Shown here: positions 18,993 to 28,095 of the stretch, piece by piece
Position numbering within the stretch: the stretch's first letter is position 1
Layout: every line of letters starts with the position of its first letter
Assembly (NCBI RefSeq): GCF_001433855.1
Contig: NZ_AZCP01000004.1
Coordinates: 106,104 to 170,103, forward strand
Reading direction: 5' to 3'
From: Levilactobacillus brevis ATCC 14869 = DSM 20054
GTDB taxonomy: Bacteria; Bacillota; Bacilli; Lactobacillales; Lactobacillaceae
Length of the DNA stretch: 64,000 nucleotides
Program-made: the position numbers and the translations under genes
Notes under the pieces: model-generated
The model's database searches: none
The model's input: only the letters and a program-made list of their open reading frames with translations
Told to the model about the DNA's origin: nothing

Positions 18993-21554
18993 ATGCAACG
19001 ACAACAGTTCCAGCGGGGACGGTGGCAGCAGCCATTAACGGCCACCCTATTGGCGTTAATGATGATGGTGACCCTCTTTGCGTTACGGGGAATAACGCCA
19101 TTTGGGAACCATAATCTGTTAATCGGCGATTTAGGGGTGCAATATACCCCGTTCTTTACAGATTTTGTTCGCCTGGTTAGGCAGCATACTTGGTCATTTA
19201 TGAATTTGCACCAAGCACTTGGCGGCAATTGGATGCCGGTTATCAGCTATTACATATTGAGTCCGTTTAACCTGCTTTTGTTCGTGGGGCGGGCGAGTCA
19301 GATTCCGGTGATGATTGCCGTCATTATTATGCTTAAAGTAGCGACGATTGCCGGAACCATGACCTTTTATTTACAAGAACACTGGCGTACGACGAGTCGA
19401 TTTGTGTTGGTATTTGGGCTGGCGTTTGCGTTTAGTGGGTTCGTGGCCTTAAATTTTTTCAATGTGATGTGGCTCGACGCCTTGATTTGGTTACCGCTGG
19501 TTACGTGGGGCGTGGATCAATTGGTTCGAACTGGACGGACGGTCGCTTATTTCGGCTGGCTGTTCGTCAGTGTGGTGACAGATTACTATCTGGGATACAT
19601 GACGTGTTTGTTTATCGTGGCCTACTTTGGCTACGTCATCACGGCAGAGTGGCCGAAGGGGCAATCAGTACGCGCATGGTGGCATCAGCAACGCGGCTTA
19701 ATTTGGCGGTTTATCGTCACATCATTATTGAGTGTGGGGACCACGCTAGCCATCTTACTACCAACCGTTTTGAGTATGCTAAAAACGCCCAAGGCGAGTG
19801 CTGGATTATCGAACTTTTTCTTGGTACCAACGTTTGGATTGGAATTTTTTAGTCAGCTGGGAATGGGGACCACGACGTATCTGCAACGGTTAAATCATGC
19901 GCCGGGTATTTTTGTGTCAACTCTCGTGGCCCTGTTGGTGCTCGTTTACTTCGCGTTGCCTCAAGTTAAACGCGGCGCTAAAGTGCGCTCGGCCAGTCTT
20001 TTGTTAGTGGTCTTCTTAGGGATGTGGTTGCGGGGATTTAATACCGTGTGGCACATGCTATCCGCTCCGGCCGGGTACCCGTTTCGCAACAGCTTCTTCT
20101 TTAGTTTTGTGTTAATTCTACTAGCAGCCGATGCTTGGCATGCTGGTATCCAGCAGCTGTCTCGTCGTTGGCGATGGGGATTACCAACCATCTTGGGTGG
20201 CCTGATGATTTTGGGCACAGTAATGATTGGCCCCATGACGAGCTGGACACAATCGGCTTACTATACCAGTCTCCAGCCAGTTAATTGGGGAAATTTGACG
20301 CTGAGTGTGTTGATACTCGTGTTGGCGGCTGGGGTGTTATGGTATCGGCCGCAGTGGACGGGATTACTGGGGGTCCTGGTCGGCTTAGAATTACTGGGGA
20401 ACTTTAATGTGGCGCTCACGGGCGCAGATTTCGGTAATCAACGGCAGTATGCGGCAGCTTATACGCAGGCAGTCAAACGTTTACGGCCCCAAACCACAGC
20501 CACGACGGTATATCGAATTCGGAATAACGTACCAACCGTGGCCGCCGGGTTTGCTGGGCATTATAATCCGTATAACGACAGTATGTGGTTAGGTTATAAC
20601 GGAACGGGCGCGTATAGTTCCACCATTTCAGCCGCGACCATTCAGATGAGTCAGCAGTTAGGGATTTTTACTCGAAATGTTCGCCGTCTCAGTCCACAGG
20701 GATTTACTCCAGTGACCGAGCTGATTTGGGGCGTGAAGGAAAAATTAACGACCACCGGGACGCAACGAGTGGGGAGTTATGTTGGTATGGGGATGGCCGT
20801 ATCACCCCAACTATTGCGGGTCCACTTATCCGCGGATGCAATTACCAACCAGGAGGCTATCCTACAGGCGTTACGGCCACAAACAACGCCGTATTTTCGG
20901 ACGGTTACTTCGGGGCATGATGCGGTGTATACCAAGTGGCAGATTAACGGCGCAGATACGACCTTTCCGTATAATCATCGCTGGTGGATTACACCGACTG
21001 CAACGGGTCGCCTGTACTTTTATGATCCGAGCGGTACCAGTAAGTATTCGACGATGCGGGTTAATGGCCACTTGGTTAAGCCCAAATGGTTTGCTGATCA
21101 CCAAACGATGATGGTAAATCTGGGGCAGTATCGCCGAGGTCAGCGACTTCAGTTAACTTTTGCGAGTCAGCAGGCGACCGTCACCGGGATGCACGTGGCA
21201 ACTTTGCCGGCTGAAAAAATGACTGCCGTGCGGCACCAGGTTGCTCAGCATGCCTTGACCTTGCATCAGTACCGTGGACACTTACGGACGAGTTATGTGG
21301 GGAACCTGACGGGAACGGCGCAAAAACGTTGGGCGTTATTGAGTTTACCGGCCGAAGACGGTTGGCAAATTACCGTTAATGACCAACGCGTGACTCCCCG
21401 AACGGCCTTGCACGGATTAATTGCCGTCCCGATTCATAGCGGTGACAATCATGTGGTGATTCACTATCATGTGGCTGGTGGCCGGCTAGGGGTACTTTTA
21501 GGTCTACTCAGTCTGGGGGGCTATGTGGTTTTAGAATGGCGTCGCCGCAATTAA
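18993..21554 (+). CDS. YfhO family multi-spanning membrane protein
   Basis: Large membrane protein of 853 residues: about a dozen helices across residues 15-480, then a long extracellular domain and a final C-terminal helix (LGVLLGLLSLGGYVVLEW). This is the YfhO layout; relatives act in glycosylation of lipoteichoic acid or other wall polymers using lipid-linked sugars. AGGGGAG precedes ATG 18993, 24 bp after the DUF1801 gene, so both may share a transcript. The substrate is unknown. Confidence 0.88.
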   Translation: MQRQQFQRGRWQQPLTATLLALMMMVTLFALRGITPFGNHNLLIGDLGVQYTPFFTDFVRLVRQHTWSFMNLHQALGGNWMPVISYYILSPFNLLLFVGRASQIPVMIAVIIMLKVATIAGTMTFYLQEHWRTTSRFVLVFGLAFAFSGFVALNFFNVMWLDALIWLPLVTWGVDQLVRTGRTVAYFGWLFVSVVTDYYLGYMTCLFIVAYFGYVITAEWPKGQSVRAWWHQQRGLIWRFIVTSLLSVGTTLAILLPTVLSMLKTPKASAGLSNFFLVPTFGLEFFSQLGMGTTTYLQRLNHAPGIFVSTLVALLVLVYFALPQVKRGAKVRSASLLLVVFLGMWLRGFNTVWHMLSAPAGYPFRNSFFFSFVLILLAADAWHAGIQQLSRRWRWGLPTILGGLMILGTVMIGPMTSWTQSAYYTSLQPVNWGNLTLSVLILVLAAGVLWYRPQWTGLLGVLVGLELLGNFNVALTGADFGNQRQYAAAYTQAVKRLRPQTTATTVYRIRNNVPTVAAGFAGHYNPYNDSMWLGYNGTGAYSSTISAATIQMSQQLGIFTRNVRRLSPQGFTPVTELIWGVKEKLTTTGTQRVGSYVGMGMAVSPQLLRVHLSADAITNQEAILQALRPQTTPYFRTVTSGHDAVYTKWQINGADTTFPYNHRWWITPTATGRLYFYDPSGTSKYSTMRVNGHLVKPKWFADHQTMMVNLGQYRRGQRLQLTFASQQATVTGMHVATLPAEKMTAVRHQVAQHALTLHQYRGHLRTSYVGNLTGTAQKRWALLSLPAEDGWQITVNDQRVTPRTALHGLIAVPIHSGDNHVVIHYHVAGGRLGVLLGLLSLGGYVVLEWRRRN

Positions 21555-21564
21555 ATAGCAAAGT

Positions 21565-21612
21565 AAAGACCACAACTAGTAGAATGTGAATTCTATCAGT
21601 TGTGGTCTTTTT
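21565..21612. terminator. Bidirectional terminator
   Basis: Perfect 13-bp stem AAAGACCACAACT/AGTTGTGGTCTTT with T runs on both strands, between convergent genes. Confidence 0.9.
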
Positions 21613-21626
21613 AGTATGCTAGATTG

Positions 21627-22148
21627 TTAAGGTAACTTGGGTTGCTCGCGATTCTTGGCAACCACTTGTTTTGTGTCGATTGGTGCACCAGTCGTATCGG
21701 TGCGAACGACAAACACATCAATGTTTGCCATCCGACTGACATAGGCTGTGACGGAGCCTTCTACCATGCGGGCAACAGCGCTCATCCCAGTCGCGCCCAG
21801 AACGATTAAATCATTGTGGTGGTCGGCGACAAATTCATGTGCGATGACCGTCTTGGGATTGCCGAAACGCACGTGAATGGCCAGCTCTTTGAACCCAGTC
21901 GCCGCACGCGTGGTTTCGACCAGAGACGTTAAGTAGGCCGTCGCATCTTGTGCGAGGTCATGAATAACATCACCAGGCATTGATCCACTGGCGTAAAAAC
22001 CATAATGGTTGATTCGTAAGACGTTTAGCAGGTCAACGTGGGCGTGCTCACTCTGTTGTGCTAAGGCCACAGCCTTTTTTAACGCCAATTCTGCTTGGAC
22101 GGAACCATCGACGGGAACCAAGATATTTGTGTAATGTTGTTGTGCCAT
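21627..22148 (-). CDS. Universal stress protein UspA family
   Basis: Protein of 173 residues with the Usp fold; N-terminal ILVPVDGSVQAE and the ATP-binding motif GATGMSAVARMVEGSV (G-2x-G-9x-GS). It lies 20 bp after the PEBP gene and is probably its operon partner. Nucleotide-binding stress proteins of this kind have no single known reaction. Confidence 0.9.
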   Translation of the reverse strand: MAQQHYTNILVPVDGSVQAELALKKAVALAQQSEHAHVDLLNVLRINHYGFYASGSMPGDVIHDLAQDATAYLTSLVETTRAATGFKELAIHVRFGNPKTVIAHEFVADHHNDLIVLGATGMSAVARMVEGSVTAYVSRMANIDVFVVRTDTTGAPIDTKQVVAKNREQPKLP

Positions 22149-22168
22149 AGTTAGCCTTCTTTAGTGAA

Positions 22169-22678
22169 TTAGACGCGACCTTTTAACGTAATTGTAGCGG
22201 TATCCAAAACGTGACCGTTAATTTGATGTAAGAGATCGTTGAGCCAAAAGCCTTCCGCTAAGTCTAATTTGGTGTTCAATGCATAGACGGTTAGGCTGTA
22301 GTCGTGGTCTTGATCCGGCGGAAATGGGCCGGTGTAGTTTTGAAAAATGGCCGGATCAGTGTTGCCTACTAGGGAACCGGCATTGCTATTGCGGCCATGC
22401 GTGTGTGGAATTGCATTGGTGCGCGAAACGTCGGCTGTAATTTCACGCGTGGTTCCAGGAAAGTTCGCGGCAACCCAGTGAATCCAGGGAAATCCGCTAA
22501 CGGGAACGGCATCGAAATCAATGAGGTTCAGCGCAATGGTTTGCGTTTTTTTAGGCAATTTGGATAAGCTGATCGGAAATGATTTTACAGGTTGACCGGC
22601 ATAGACGTCGTCACCTGTGGCGTGCTTACTGTATTCATCGGCTAGATAGCCATTTTCGGTTGGCACAAAGATTCGCAT
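22169..22678 (-). CDS. YbhB/YbcL family PEBP-like protein
   Basis: Protein of 169 residues with the phosphatidylethanolamine-binding protein fold; the family core is visible in the stretch from IDFDAVPVSGFPWIHWVAAN through YTGPFPPDQDHDY. Cytosolic, no signal. AGGAGGGG precedes ATG 22678, with a TATAAT -10 at about 22712-22717 on the minus strand. Bacterial members have no settled biochemical role. Confidence 0.88.
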   Translation of the reverse strand: MRIFVPTENGYLADEYSKHATGDDVYAGQPVKSFPISLSKLPKKTQTIALNLIDFDAVPVSGFPWIHWVAANFPGTTREITADVSRTNAIPHTHGRNSNAGSLVGNTDPAIFQNYTGPFPPDQDHDYSLTVYALNTKLDLAEGFWLNDLLHQINGHVLDTATITLKGRV

Positions 22679-22737
22679 AAAACCCCTCCTAATGATTGGT
22701 ACTTACTCCTATTATACCGCAGGAGGAGAGTTATTCG

Positions 22738-22794
22738 CGAATATTCATAATTTATGTATAAAAAACCGAATATAATAAAAATATCGAATATAAT
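22738..22794. repeat. Three CGAATAT direct repeats
   Basis: CGAATAT occurs at 22738, 22767 and 22785; the last two extend to CGAATATAAT and are 18 bp apart. The first lies in a 12-bp palindrome TATTCGCGAATA (22732-22743). The AT-rich divergent region between the PEBP and peptidase genes is a likely regulator site. Confidence 0.5.
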
Positions 22795-22806
22795 TTCAGA
22801 AATATA

Positions 22807-22834
22807 TTGTTTTTCCCCTGAACTCGTGTATGAT
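22807..22834 (+). promoter_or_regulatory. Promoter of the M20 peptidase gene
   Basis: TTGTTT-16-TATGAT, about 38 bp before the start codon. Confidence 0.65.
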
Positions 22835-22872
22835 AAGTACCAATTACTAGCAGTTCAGGAAGGATGACTGAG

Positions 22873-24045
22873 ATGACGCCCCAACAAAAAATTGAAATTC
22901 TACAAACGTTAATTCATATTAAATCCGTTAATGCTCATGAGACCGATGTCGCTGATTATTTGGCAAGCCTCTTTGCGCCATATCCCCAAGCGCAGATTGA
23001 AAAGGTACCGTTTGCGCCAGGACGAGATAACTTAGTGGTGACGATCGGTAATCCCGCTGGGCCTCAGCTTGGTTTATCTGGCCACATGGATGTTGTTGCG
23101 GCCGGCGATGAGACCGCTTGGACGCATCCGCCATTTGGTGGCGAAATTGTGGATGGCCGGCTTTTTGGGCGCGGTGCATCGGACATGAAGAGTGGACTGG
23201 CTGCCATTGTGATTACCATGCTAGAGTTTCTAGAGCAGGGTACGCCACTCGCGGGAAGCCTACGCTTGCTGGCAACGGTTGGTGAAGAGACGGGCGAATA
23301 TGGAGCAGCAACGCTCACGGATGCGGGGTACGCCGATCACCTGGCGGGCCTGGTCATTGCGGAGCCCAGTGGGTTGGACCAGGTGGTTTATACCGCTCGT
23401 GGGGTGATTGATTACAAAGTGGTCTCAACGGGTGTGGCGAGTCACAGTGCTCAACCGGAAAATGGGGTGAATGCGATTGATAACCTCATGAAGTTTTATA
23501 ATGCGGTGGGACCACTGATGGCTAAATATACGAAAACGGACCCCGTACTCGGCGGGTTGCTCCATAACGTTGATCTGATTTCGGGTGGGGAGCAGGTCAA
23601 TTCAATTCCCGCCCACGCGGAATTAATGGCTAATATGCGGACCATTCCAGCGTATCCTAATCAAATCCTCTATGACGAACTGGAAGCCTTAATTGATCGG
23701 TTAAATCAAGAACCAGGGGTTCAACTGGAGCTGAGTTATAGTTATCCGGAAGAAGCCATTCCGGGCGACCCTCAAGCACCATTGGTCCAGCTGGCCAAGC
23801 AGATTAGTGATGACATTTGTCAGCATGAGACGCAGATTGTGGGTTCCGGTGGGGCTAACGATGGGGCCGAATTTTTACGGGCCAAAGCGGATTTCACTAG
23901 TATTGAAATTGGCCCGGGAAGCGATACCTCCCACCAAGTTGATGAATATATTGAATTGGATGATTATTTACAGGCCATTACTTTTTATGAAACGTTGGTC
24001 CCGGCCTTCTTTGCGCAAATCGGGCAATCGAGCAAACGTCAGTAA
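22873..24045 (+). CDS. M20 family metallohydrolase, ArgE/DapE type
   Basis: Zinc-dependent amide hydrolase of 390 residues. The metal and catalytic motifs are LSGHMDVV, GRGASDMKSG and GEETGEYGA, plus a C-terminal His in GSDTSHQVDEY; a dimerisation domain is inserted in the middle. It is often annotated as succinyl-diaminopimelate desuccinylase, but no lysine-pathway genes are adjacent and peptidase or N-acyl amino acid hydrolysis is equally possible. ATG 22864 overlaps the ribosome site AGGAAGGA, so ATG 22873 is chosen. Confidence 0.88.
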   Translation: MTPQQKIEILQTLIHIKSVNAHETDVADYLASLFAPYPQAQIEKVPFAPGRDNLVVTIGNPAGPQLGLSGHMDVVAAGDETAWTHPPFGGEIVDGRLFGRGASDMKSGLAAIVITMLEFLEQGTPLAGSLRLLATVGEETGEYGAATLTDAGYADHLAGLVIAEPSGLDQVVYTARGVIDYKVVSTGVASHSAQPENGVNAIDNLMKFYNAVGPLMAKYTKTDPVLGGLLHNVDLISGGEQVNSIPAHAELMANMRTIPAYPNQILYDELEALIDRLNQEPGVQLELSYSYPEEAIPGDPQAPLVQLAKQISDDICQHETQIVGSGGANDGAEFLRAKADFTSIEIGPGSDTSHQVDEYIELDDYLQAITFYETLVPAFFAQIGQSSKRQ

Positions 24046-24135
24046 TTCTTTAAAATTCTCCCAATGTGACTGGTAATTTCCTGAAATCTAGGTATATTAG
24101 AAGGTAATTCGTAAATGGGGGAAGAAGGATAGCAC

Positions 24136-24891
24136 ATGGCAAAGCAACAACGCCCATGGTTAATCGCCTATCATGTAGGCGTGACAGTACTCACCTTGTG
24201 GTCGGTGGTCAATGTGACCTTGATGTTTTTGAAGTGGGGCGATTACGCAACAGAATTTACGATTGCCAATGGTCTTTTGGTGGTATTCGCGGTCGATTAC
24301 CTGTTCCGCTTTATCGTGACAAAAAATCGCAAGGTCTTCTTGATCCAATCAGCGTTTGACTTGTTGGGCATTATCCCGTTACACCCGGTGTTTGCGTTCT
24401 TCCGGTTGGCGCGATTAGGCCGGCTGATTCGCTACCACCATCTCTTCTGGCGGCTGGGAATCGCGGGAAAATGGACGAAGGCTTATCATCGGTTTATCTA
24501 TAAGACCGGCTTCATCTATTTATTTTCGATCAGTGTCGCCATCATTGTTCTAAGTGCCTTTCTCTTTTCGTTAACTGAAAAGCAAAGTCTGGCTAATTCA
24601 TTATGGTGGGCGATTACGACGGCAACTACCGTTGGGTATGGGGATGAGACGCCGCACACGGCTTTTGGAAAAATCATTGCCAGTTTTCTGATGTTTGGTG
24701 GTATCGGATTTATTGGTTTGTTAACCAGTACCATTACCGATTTTGTGACGGAGCGGGCATCAAAAAATGCCGCGGCCCAAAAGACTAAGGAACAAGCTGA
24801 CATTGTGTTATTGCTGAGTAAGATCGACACGCTGACCACTAAAGTTGACCGATTACAGCAACAGATCGAGCGACTGCATCAATCTAAATAA
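24136..24891 (+). CDS. Voltage-gated-type potassium channel
   Basis: Six-helix K+ channel of 251 residues. An S4-like helix carries spaced arginines (FFRLARLGRLIRYHH), the pore loop has the selectivity filter TVGYGDETP, and S6 follows (IIASFLMFGGIGFIGLL). The C-terminal 45 residues form a coiled coil (KIDTLTTKVDRLQQQIERL) that would hold a tetramer. No RCK domain. GAAGGA precedes ATG 24136. Confidence 0.92.
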   Translation: MAKQQRPWLIAYHVGVTVLTLWSVVNVTLMFLKWGDYATEFTIANGLLVVFAVDYLFRFIVTKNRKVFLIQSAFDLLGIIPLHPVFAFFRLARLGRLIRYHHLFWRLGIAGKWTKAYHRFIYKTGFIYLFSISVAIIVLSAFLFSLTEKQSLANSLWWAITTATTVGYGDETPHTAFGKIIASFLMFGGIGFIGLLTSTITDFVTERASKNAAAQKTKEQADIVLLLSKIDTLTTKVDRLQQQIERLHQSK

Positions 24892-24895
24892 AAAA

Positions 24896-24942
24896 TAACA
24901 GCGGCCCTGGTAGCATCGTCATGCTACGGGGCCGCTGTTATC
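24896..24942. terminator. Bidirectional terminator
   Basis: Long stem ATAACAGCGGCCC..GGGCCGCTGTTAT with inner GGTAGCA/TGCTAC, between convergent genes. Confidence 0.92.
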
Positions 24943-24944
24943 AA

Positions 24945-25568
24945 TTAACGGACAAACTTTAAGTTATAGTTACCCTGACCATCAGACGTAATGGTGTAGG
25001 TAGAGTATCCGGCTTGTAACCACTGCTGCTTAGAGGCCTGGGCCCAGTTTTGGGCGTCATTGACCGATGAGAACGTGTGGGTACTATCGAATGTTGAATC
25101 CGAAGAAGCAGATGAAGATTGTTGCGGTGCTGATGATGAACTGGTCGTATTAGCTGAGCTTTTCTTCGTCTTAGCTTGATCTAATAGATTTTGTTCGCGG
25201 GTTTGGATCGCATCATTAGATTCATCGTTAATGATGCTTTGTAGTTTTTGTTTTTGCGTGACGGTTAACCCGTTGTCGTTGTAGCTACTGTACGTTGAGC
25301 GGAAACTTTCGTAGGCCGTTTGCTCGGATGCTGACGAACTGGCTGCGGCCACTGATGAGCTGGCACTCGTTGACGACGATGTGGACGAGCCCGTTGTATT
25401 GTGATGATTGATGGCCAAGACCAATAAAATAGCTATAGCCAGCGTTAATAACGTCATAATCCACGGCCACCAACGGCGGGGCTTGCGTTGCCGTCGCCGG
25501 GGCGGTTGATCTGACCCTTGATTAAAGTTATACCGTTGTACGCGTGATTTTGGTTCTTGGTTGTTCAA
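24945..25568 (-). CDS. Membrane-anchored Ser-rich extracellular protein
   Basis: Protein of 207 residues: a basic cytoplasmic N-terminus (PPRRRQRKPRRW), one helix (about 38-60), a long Ser/Thr/Ala spacer, and a C-terminal domain of about 50 residues (SVNDAQNWAQASKQQWLQAGYSTYTITSDG) that looks like a small folded module. TTG 25568 is preceded by GGAGG at 8 bp; the in-frame ATG at 25583 overlaps that site. Likely a wall-facing protein; function unknown. Confidence 0.75.
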   Translation of the reverse strand: MNNQEPKSRVQRYNFNQGSDQPPRRRQRKPRRWWPWIMTLLTLAIAILLVLAINHHNTTGSSTSSSTSASSSVAAASSSASEQTAYESFRSTYSSYNDNGLTVTQKQKLQSIINDESNDAIQTREQNLLDQAKTKKSSANTTSSSSAPQQSSSASSDSTFDSTHTFSSVNDAQNWAQASKQQWLQAGYSTYTITSDGQGNYNLKFVR

Positions 25569-25772
25569 CTGAAAAACCTCCATGTCCAGAACGGTGTGAA
25601 AAAACAAGTTTGTCGTTTTAACGACAAACTATCACACTCCTCATGATACCGCAAAAGGGCGTTAGAATAAAATGATACCCTCATTTTTCCGCTTTTTTCG
25701 GTCAAATTTCCCCAGAATGAGACGGGGTATTGTATGATGGAAAGGAAACGAAGTTTGAAAGGTGGTTTTATT

Positions 25773-26636
25773 TTGCATAATGATATTCCAGACTTACCCA
25801 TGAATAACGGTCATCATATTCCCCAGTTGGGCTTGGGTGTTTTCCAAGTTGATAATGCTGAGGATACTAAGAATGCCATTAAGTGGGCGCTAGCAGCTGG
25901 CTATCGGCATATTGATACAGCTGCTTACTATGGCAACGAGCAATGGGTGGGCGAAGCCATCCGCGAAAGTGATGTGCCACGCGATCAGATTTTTGTGACC
26001 TCAAAATTATGGAACAGCGTGCGCGGCTACGATGAAACGCAGGCCGCCTTCCAAGAAACCCTAGATAAGCTGGGCTTAGACTATTTGGATCTGTACCTCA
26101 TTCACTGGCCAGCCCCAGGTTATTTAGACAGCTGGCGGGCGATGGAAGACCTGTATAAGGCCGGGAAGATCAAGAATATCGGTGTGTCGAACTTTAACCA
26201 GACGCAGATGGCTGATATCTTGGCTCACGGCACGGTCAAGCCGGTTGTCGATCAAATTGAAACGCATCCTTATTTCCAACAAACCGACATGCACGCTTAC
26301 TTGGAAAGCCAAGGGATTTTGCATGAAGCGTGGAGTCCACTAGGCGGGGGAAACAACAACGCATTGACCGATCCCGTGATTAATGAATTGGCCGCTGCTC
26401 ATGACGTGAGTGCCGCCCAGATTATCTTACGGTGGCATGTTCAACGTGAAGAAGTTGTGATTCCTAAGTCAATTCACGAAGCTCGTATCCAACAAAATCG
26501 AGACATTTTTGCTTTTGGCCTGGATGAAGATGAAATGAAGGCGATTAGTGACCTCGATACCGGCAAACGAGTGGGTCCAGACCCAGACGATACCGCCTGG
26601 TTAAAGAAGTCACAGACCTATTCTGGTCGCAAGTAA
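25773..26636 (+). CDS. Aldo/keto reductase
   Basis: NADPH-dependent carbonyl reductase of 287 residues. The AKR signatures are present: GYRHIDTAAYYGNE, the catalytic Asp-Tyr-Lys-His set (Tyr in AAYYGNE, Lys in TSKLW, His in LYLIHWP) and the C-terminal IPKSIHEARIQQN. A frame is open from ATG 25734, but that ATG lies inside the TATGAT -10 element (25733-25738), so TTG 25773 after GAAAGGTGG is the start. Substrate is not predictable; 2,5-diketo-gluconate reductase-like naming is common. Confidence 0.9.
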   Translation: MHNDIPDLPMNNGHHIPQLGLGVFQVDNAEDTKNAIKWALAAGYRHIDTAAYYGNEQWVGEAIRESDVPRDQIFVTSKLWNSVRGYDETQAAFQETLDKLGLDYLDLYLIHWPAPGYLDSWRAMEDLYKAGKIKNIGVSNFNQTQMADILAHGTVKPVVDQIETHPYFQQTDMHAYLESQGILHEAWSPLGGGNNNALTDPVINELAAAHDVSAAQIILRWHVQREEVVIPKSIHEARIQQNRDIFAFGLDEDEMKAISDLDTGKRVGPDPDDTAWLKKSQTYSGRK

Positions 26637-26637
26637 G

Positions 26638-27027
26638 TTACCGAAAGGGTGGAATCCCTTGAGCCTTGGCTTTTGGCTCTAATTGTTCAGTTAGGGCATT
26701 TAGAACTGAAAAGGGAACTTTAGCGAAGGGACTCAGAAATCCGGGATGATCTGGATCGGGGACATCCTGATTAGCTTTTAATTTAGGAATTAATGGGACT
26801 AGGTCTTCTTTGTGGAGACCTAGTTTTTTGGCGTAGTAGACGGTCTCACGGTAAGTAAAGTTTTTGAAATAGAAGTAAAAACATCCACCCGCTGCGGTAA
26901 AGTACCAGAAGATGGTCCACTCTAGACCAATCTTAGCAGGGTCCAAAAAGTTCAGCCAGATGGCAGCGATGACAAAAAGGACATAGAGTACCACTGAAAC
27001 GCCAGCCCAGCGCTGTTTTTGTGTCAA
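26638..27027 (-). CDS. Small membrane protein, unknown
   Basis: Protein of 129 residues with two membrane helices (about 8-27 and 36-56) and a cytoplasmic C-terminal part containing PDPDHPGFLSPFAK. Convergent with the aldo/keto reductase, with stops almost touching. I do not recognise the family. Confidence 0.65.
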   Translation of the reverse strand: MTQKQRWAGVSVVLYVLFVIAAIWLNFLDPAKIGLEWTIFWYFTAAGGCFYFYFKNFTYRETVYYAKKLGLHKEDLVPLIPKLKANQDVPDPDHPGFLSPFAKVPFSVLNALTEQLEPKAKAQGIPPFR

Positions 27028-27196
27028 AATAACGGCCTCATTTCCATAATAGTATTGTATCCAGTGTACGGGGTAAACGGGTCAGAATTCAAGCGATTTT
27101 ATAAAATCATTGCCGATCATTTCGTTATTGCTTAACAGACGTGTATAATAACACAGTATTGTTACCAATCGCTTTAAGAAATGAGAGGTAGACGAC

Positions 27197-27730
27197 GTGA
27201 GTTTAAGTTTCGAGACCATCCAACCAACTGATTACCAGCAGGTAGACCAATTGGTGCAAGCAGCCTTTGAACCCGTAGAAGATAGTCAAGGTAATGAGGT
27301 TGACCTGATTCATCAATTACGTAAGACTTATGATTATCAAGCTAGTTTGGAAGTTGTGGCCAAGCCGTCCATTGACACGATAGTGGGCCATGGGCTATTA
27401 AGTCCGGTGATGATTCGTGGGAATCGGCATACAACGACAATTGTGGCGCTGGCCCCATTAGCGGTGGCCCTTGATTGGCAAGGTCAAGGTGTGGGGAGTG
27501 AATTGCTCAGCGAATTAGAGACGCGGGCTAGAATGGCTGGCTTTGCGGCAGTGAGCGTCGTGGGTGATATGACCTATTATGGCGGCCGCGGATACGTGAT
27601 GGCTGAAGACTTTGCGATTCATAATAGCTTGCCCGTCCCAATGGGCAGTCACCTCATCAAACCCCTGACGGCCGGGGCCTTAGCCCATGTTGGCGGCATG
27701 CTGGAATACCCGGCGCCATTTCGGGACTAG
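27197..27730 (+). CDS. GNAT family N-acetyltransferase
   Basis: Protein of 177 residues of the YhbS-like GNAT type. The acetyl-CoA loop is QGQGVGSELLSELE, preceded by the strand LGPLAVALDW-like segment ALAPLAVALDW. Start GTG 27197 is 8 bp after GAGAGGT. Acceptor unknown. It lies just before the T-box transcript but is separate from it. Confidence 0.85.
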   Translation: MSLSFETIQPTDYQQVDQLVQAAFEPVEDSQGNEVDLIHQLRKTYDYQASLEVVAKPSIDTIVGHGLLSPVMIRGNRHTTTIVALAPLAVALDWQGQGVGSELLSELETRARMAGFAAVSVVGDMTYYGGRGYVMAEDFAIHNSLPVPMGSHLIKPLTAGALAHVGGMLEYPAPFRD

Positions 27731-27764
27731 GTTGATGGGTTAAAGATAAAAATAAAATTAGAGG

Positions 27765-27793
27765 TTGACGGGCATTTCTCATCGTGCTATTAT
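27765..27793 (+). promoter_or_regulatory. Promoter of the T-box/nhaC transcript
   Basis: TTGACG-17-TATTAT with TGC before the -10; start near 27800. Confidence 0.82.
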
Positions 27794-27799
27794 CAAAGT

Positions 27800-28066
27800 C
27801 AATCAAATAACGAACGCTAATTTCCATTACCAAGTAGCGTGTCATCTGGGTGTCAGAAAGTCGGTGGTTGCTGCGAACCGATCAGGGTGATTACGACGAA
27901 ATACAGTGGAATGTCCTGGTCCGCCAGGCGGAAAATAACTAGAGCCGTTACCTTCTAGTGAGTGGAGTGACTGGGTCTAGAACCAGTGGCTCAAGTTGGG
28001 TGGTACCACGGTTTAGTCTAAAATCGTCCCTGTTGCAGAAGATGCAGCAGGGGCGATTTTTTTGTA
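27800..28066 (+). promoter_or_regulatory. T-box riboswitch, probably tyrosine-specific
   Basis: The T-box sequence AGTTGGGTGGTACCACGG is at 27994-28011, followed by a terminator (28021-28063, AAATCG..CGATTTTTTT). In stem I the lower helix is TTCCAT (27822-27827) with GTGGAA (27906-27911); the specifier loop has AGTA (27833-27836) facing GAAATACA (27898-27905). The triplet next to the helix, followed by A, is TAC (27902-27904), so uncharged tRNA-Tyr is predicted to allow read-through. ATA is a less likely reading. Confidence 0.9.
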
Positions 28067-28095
28067 CATAACTTGAGCTAAGAGGAGCGATTAAC

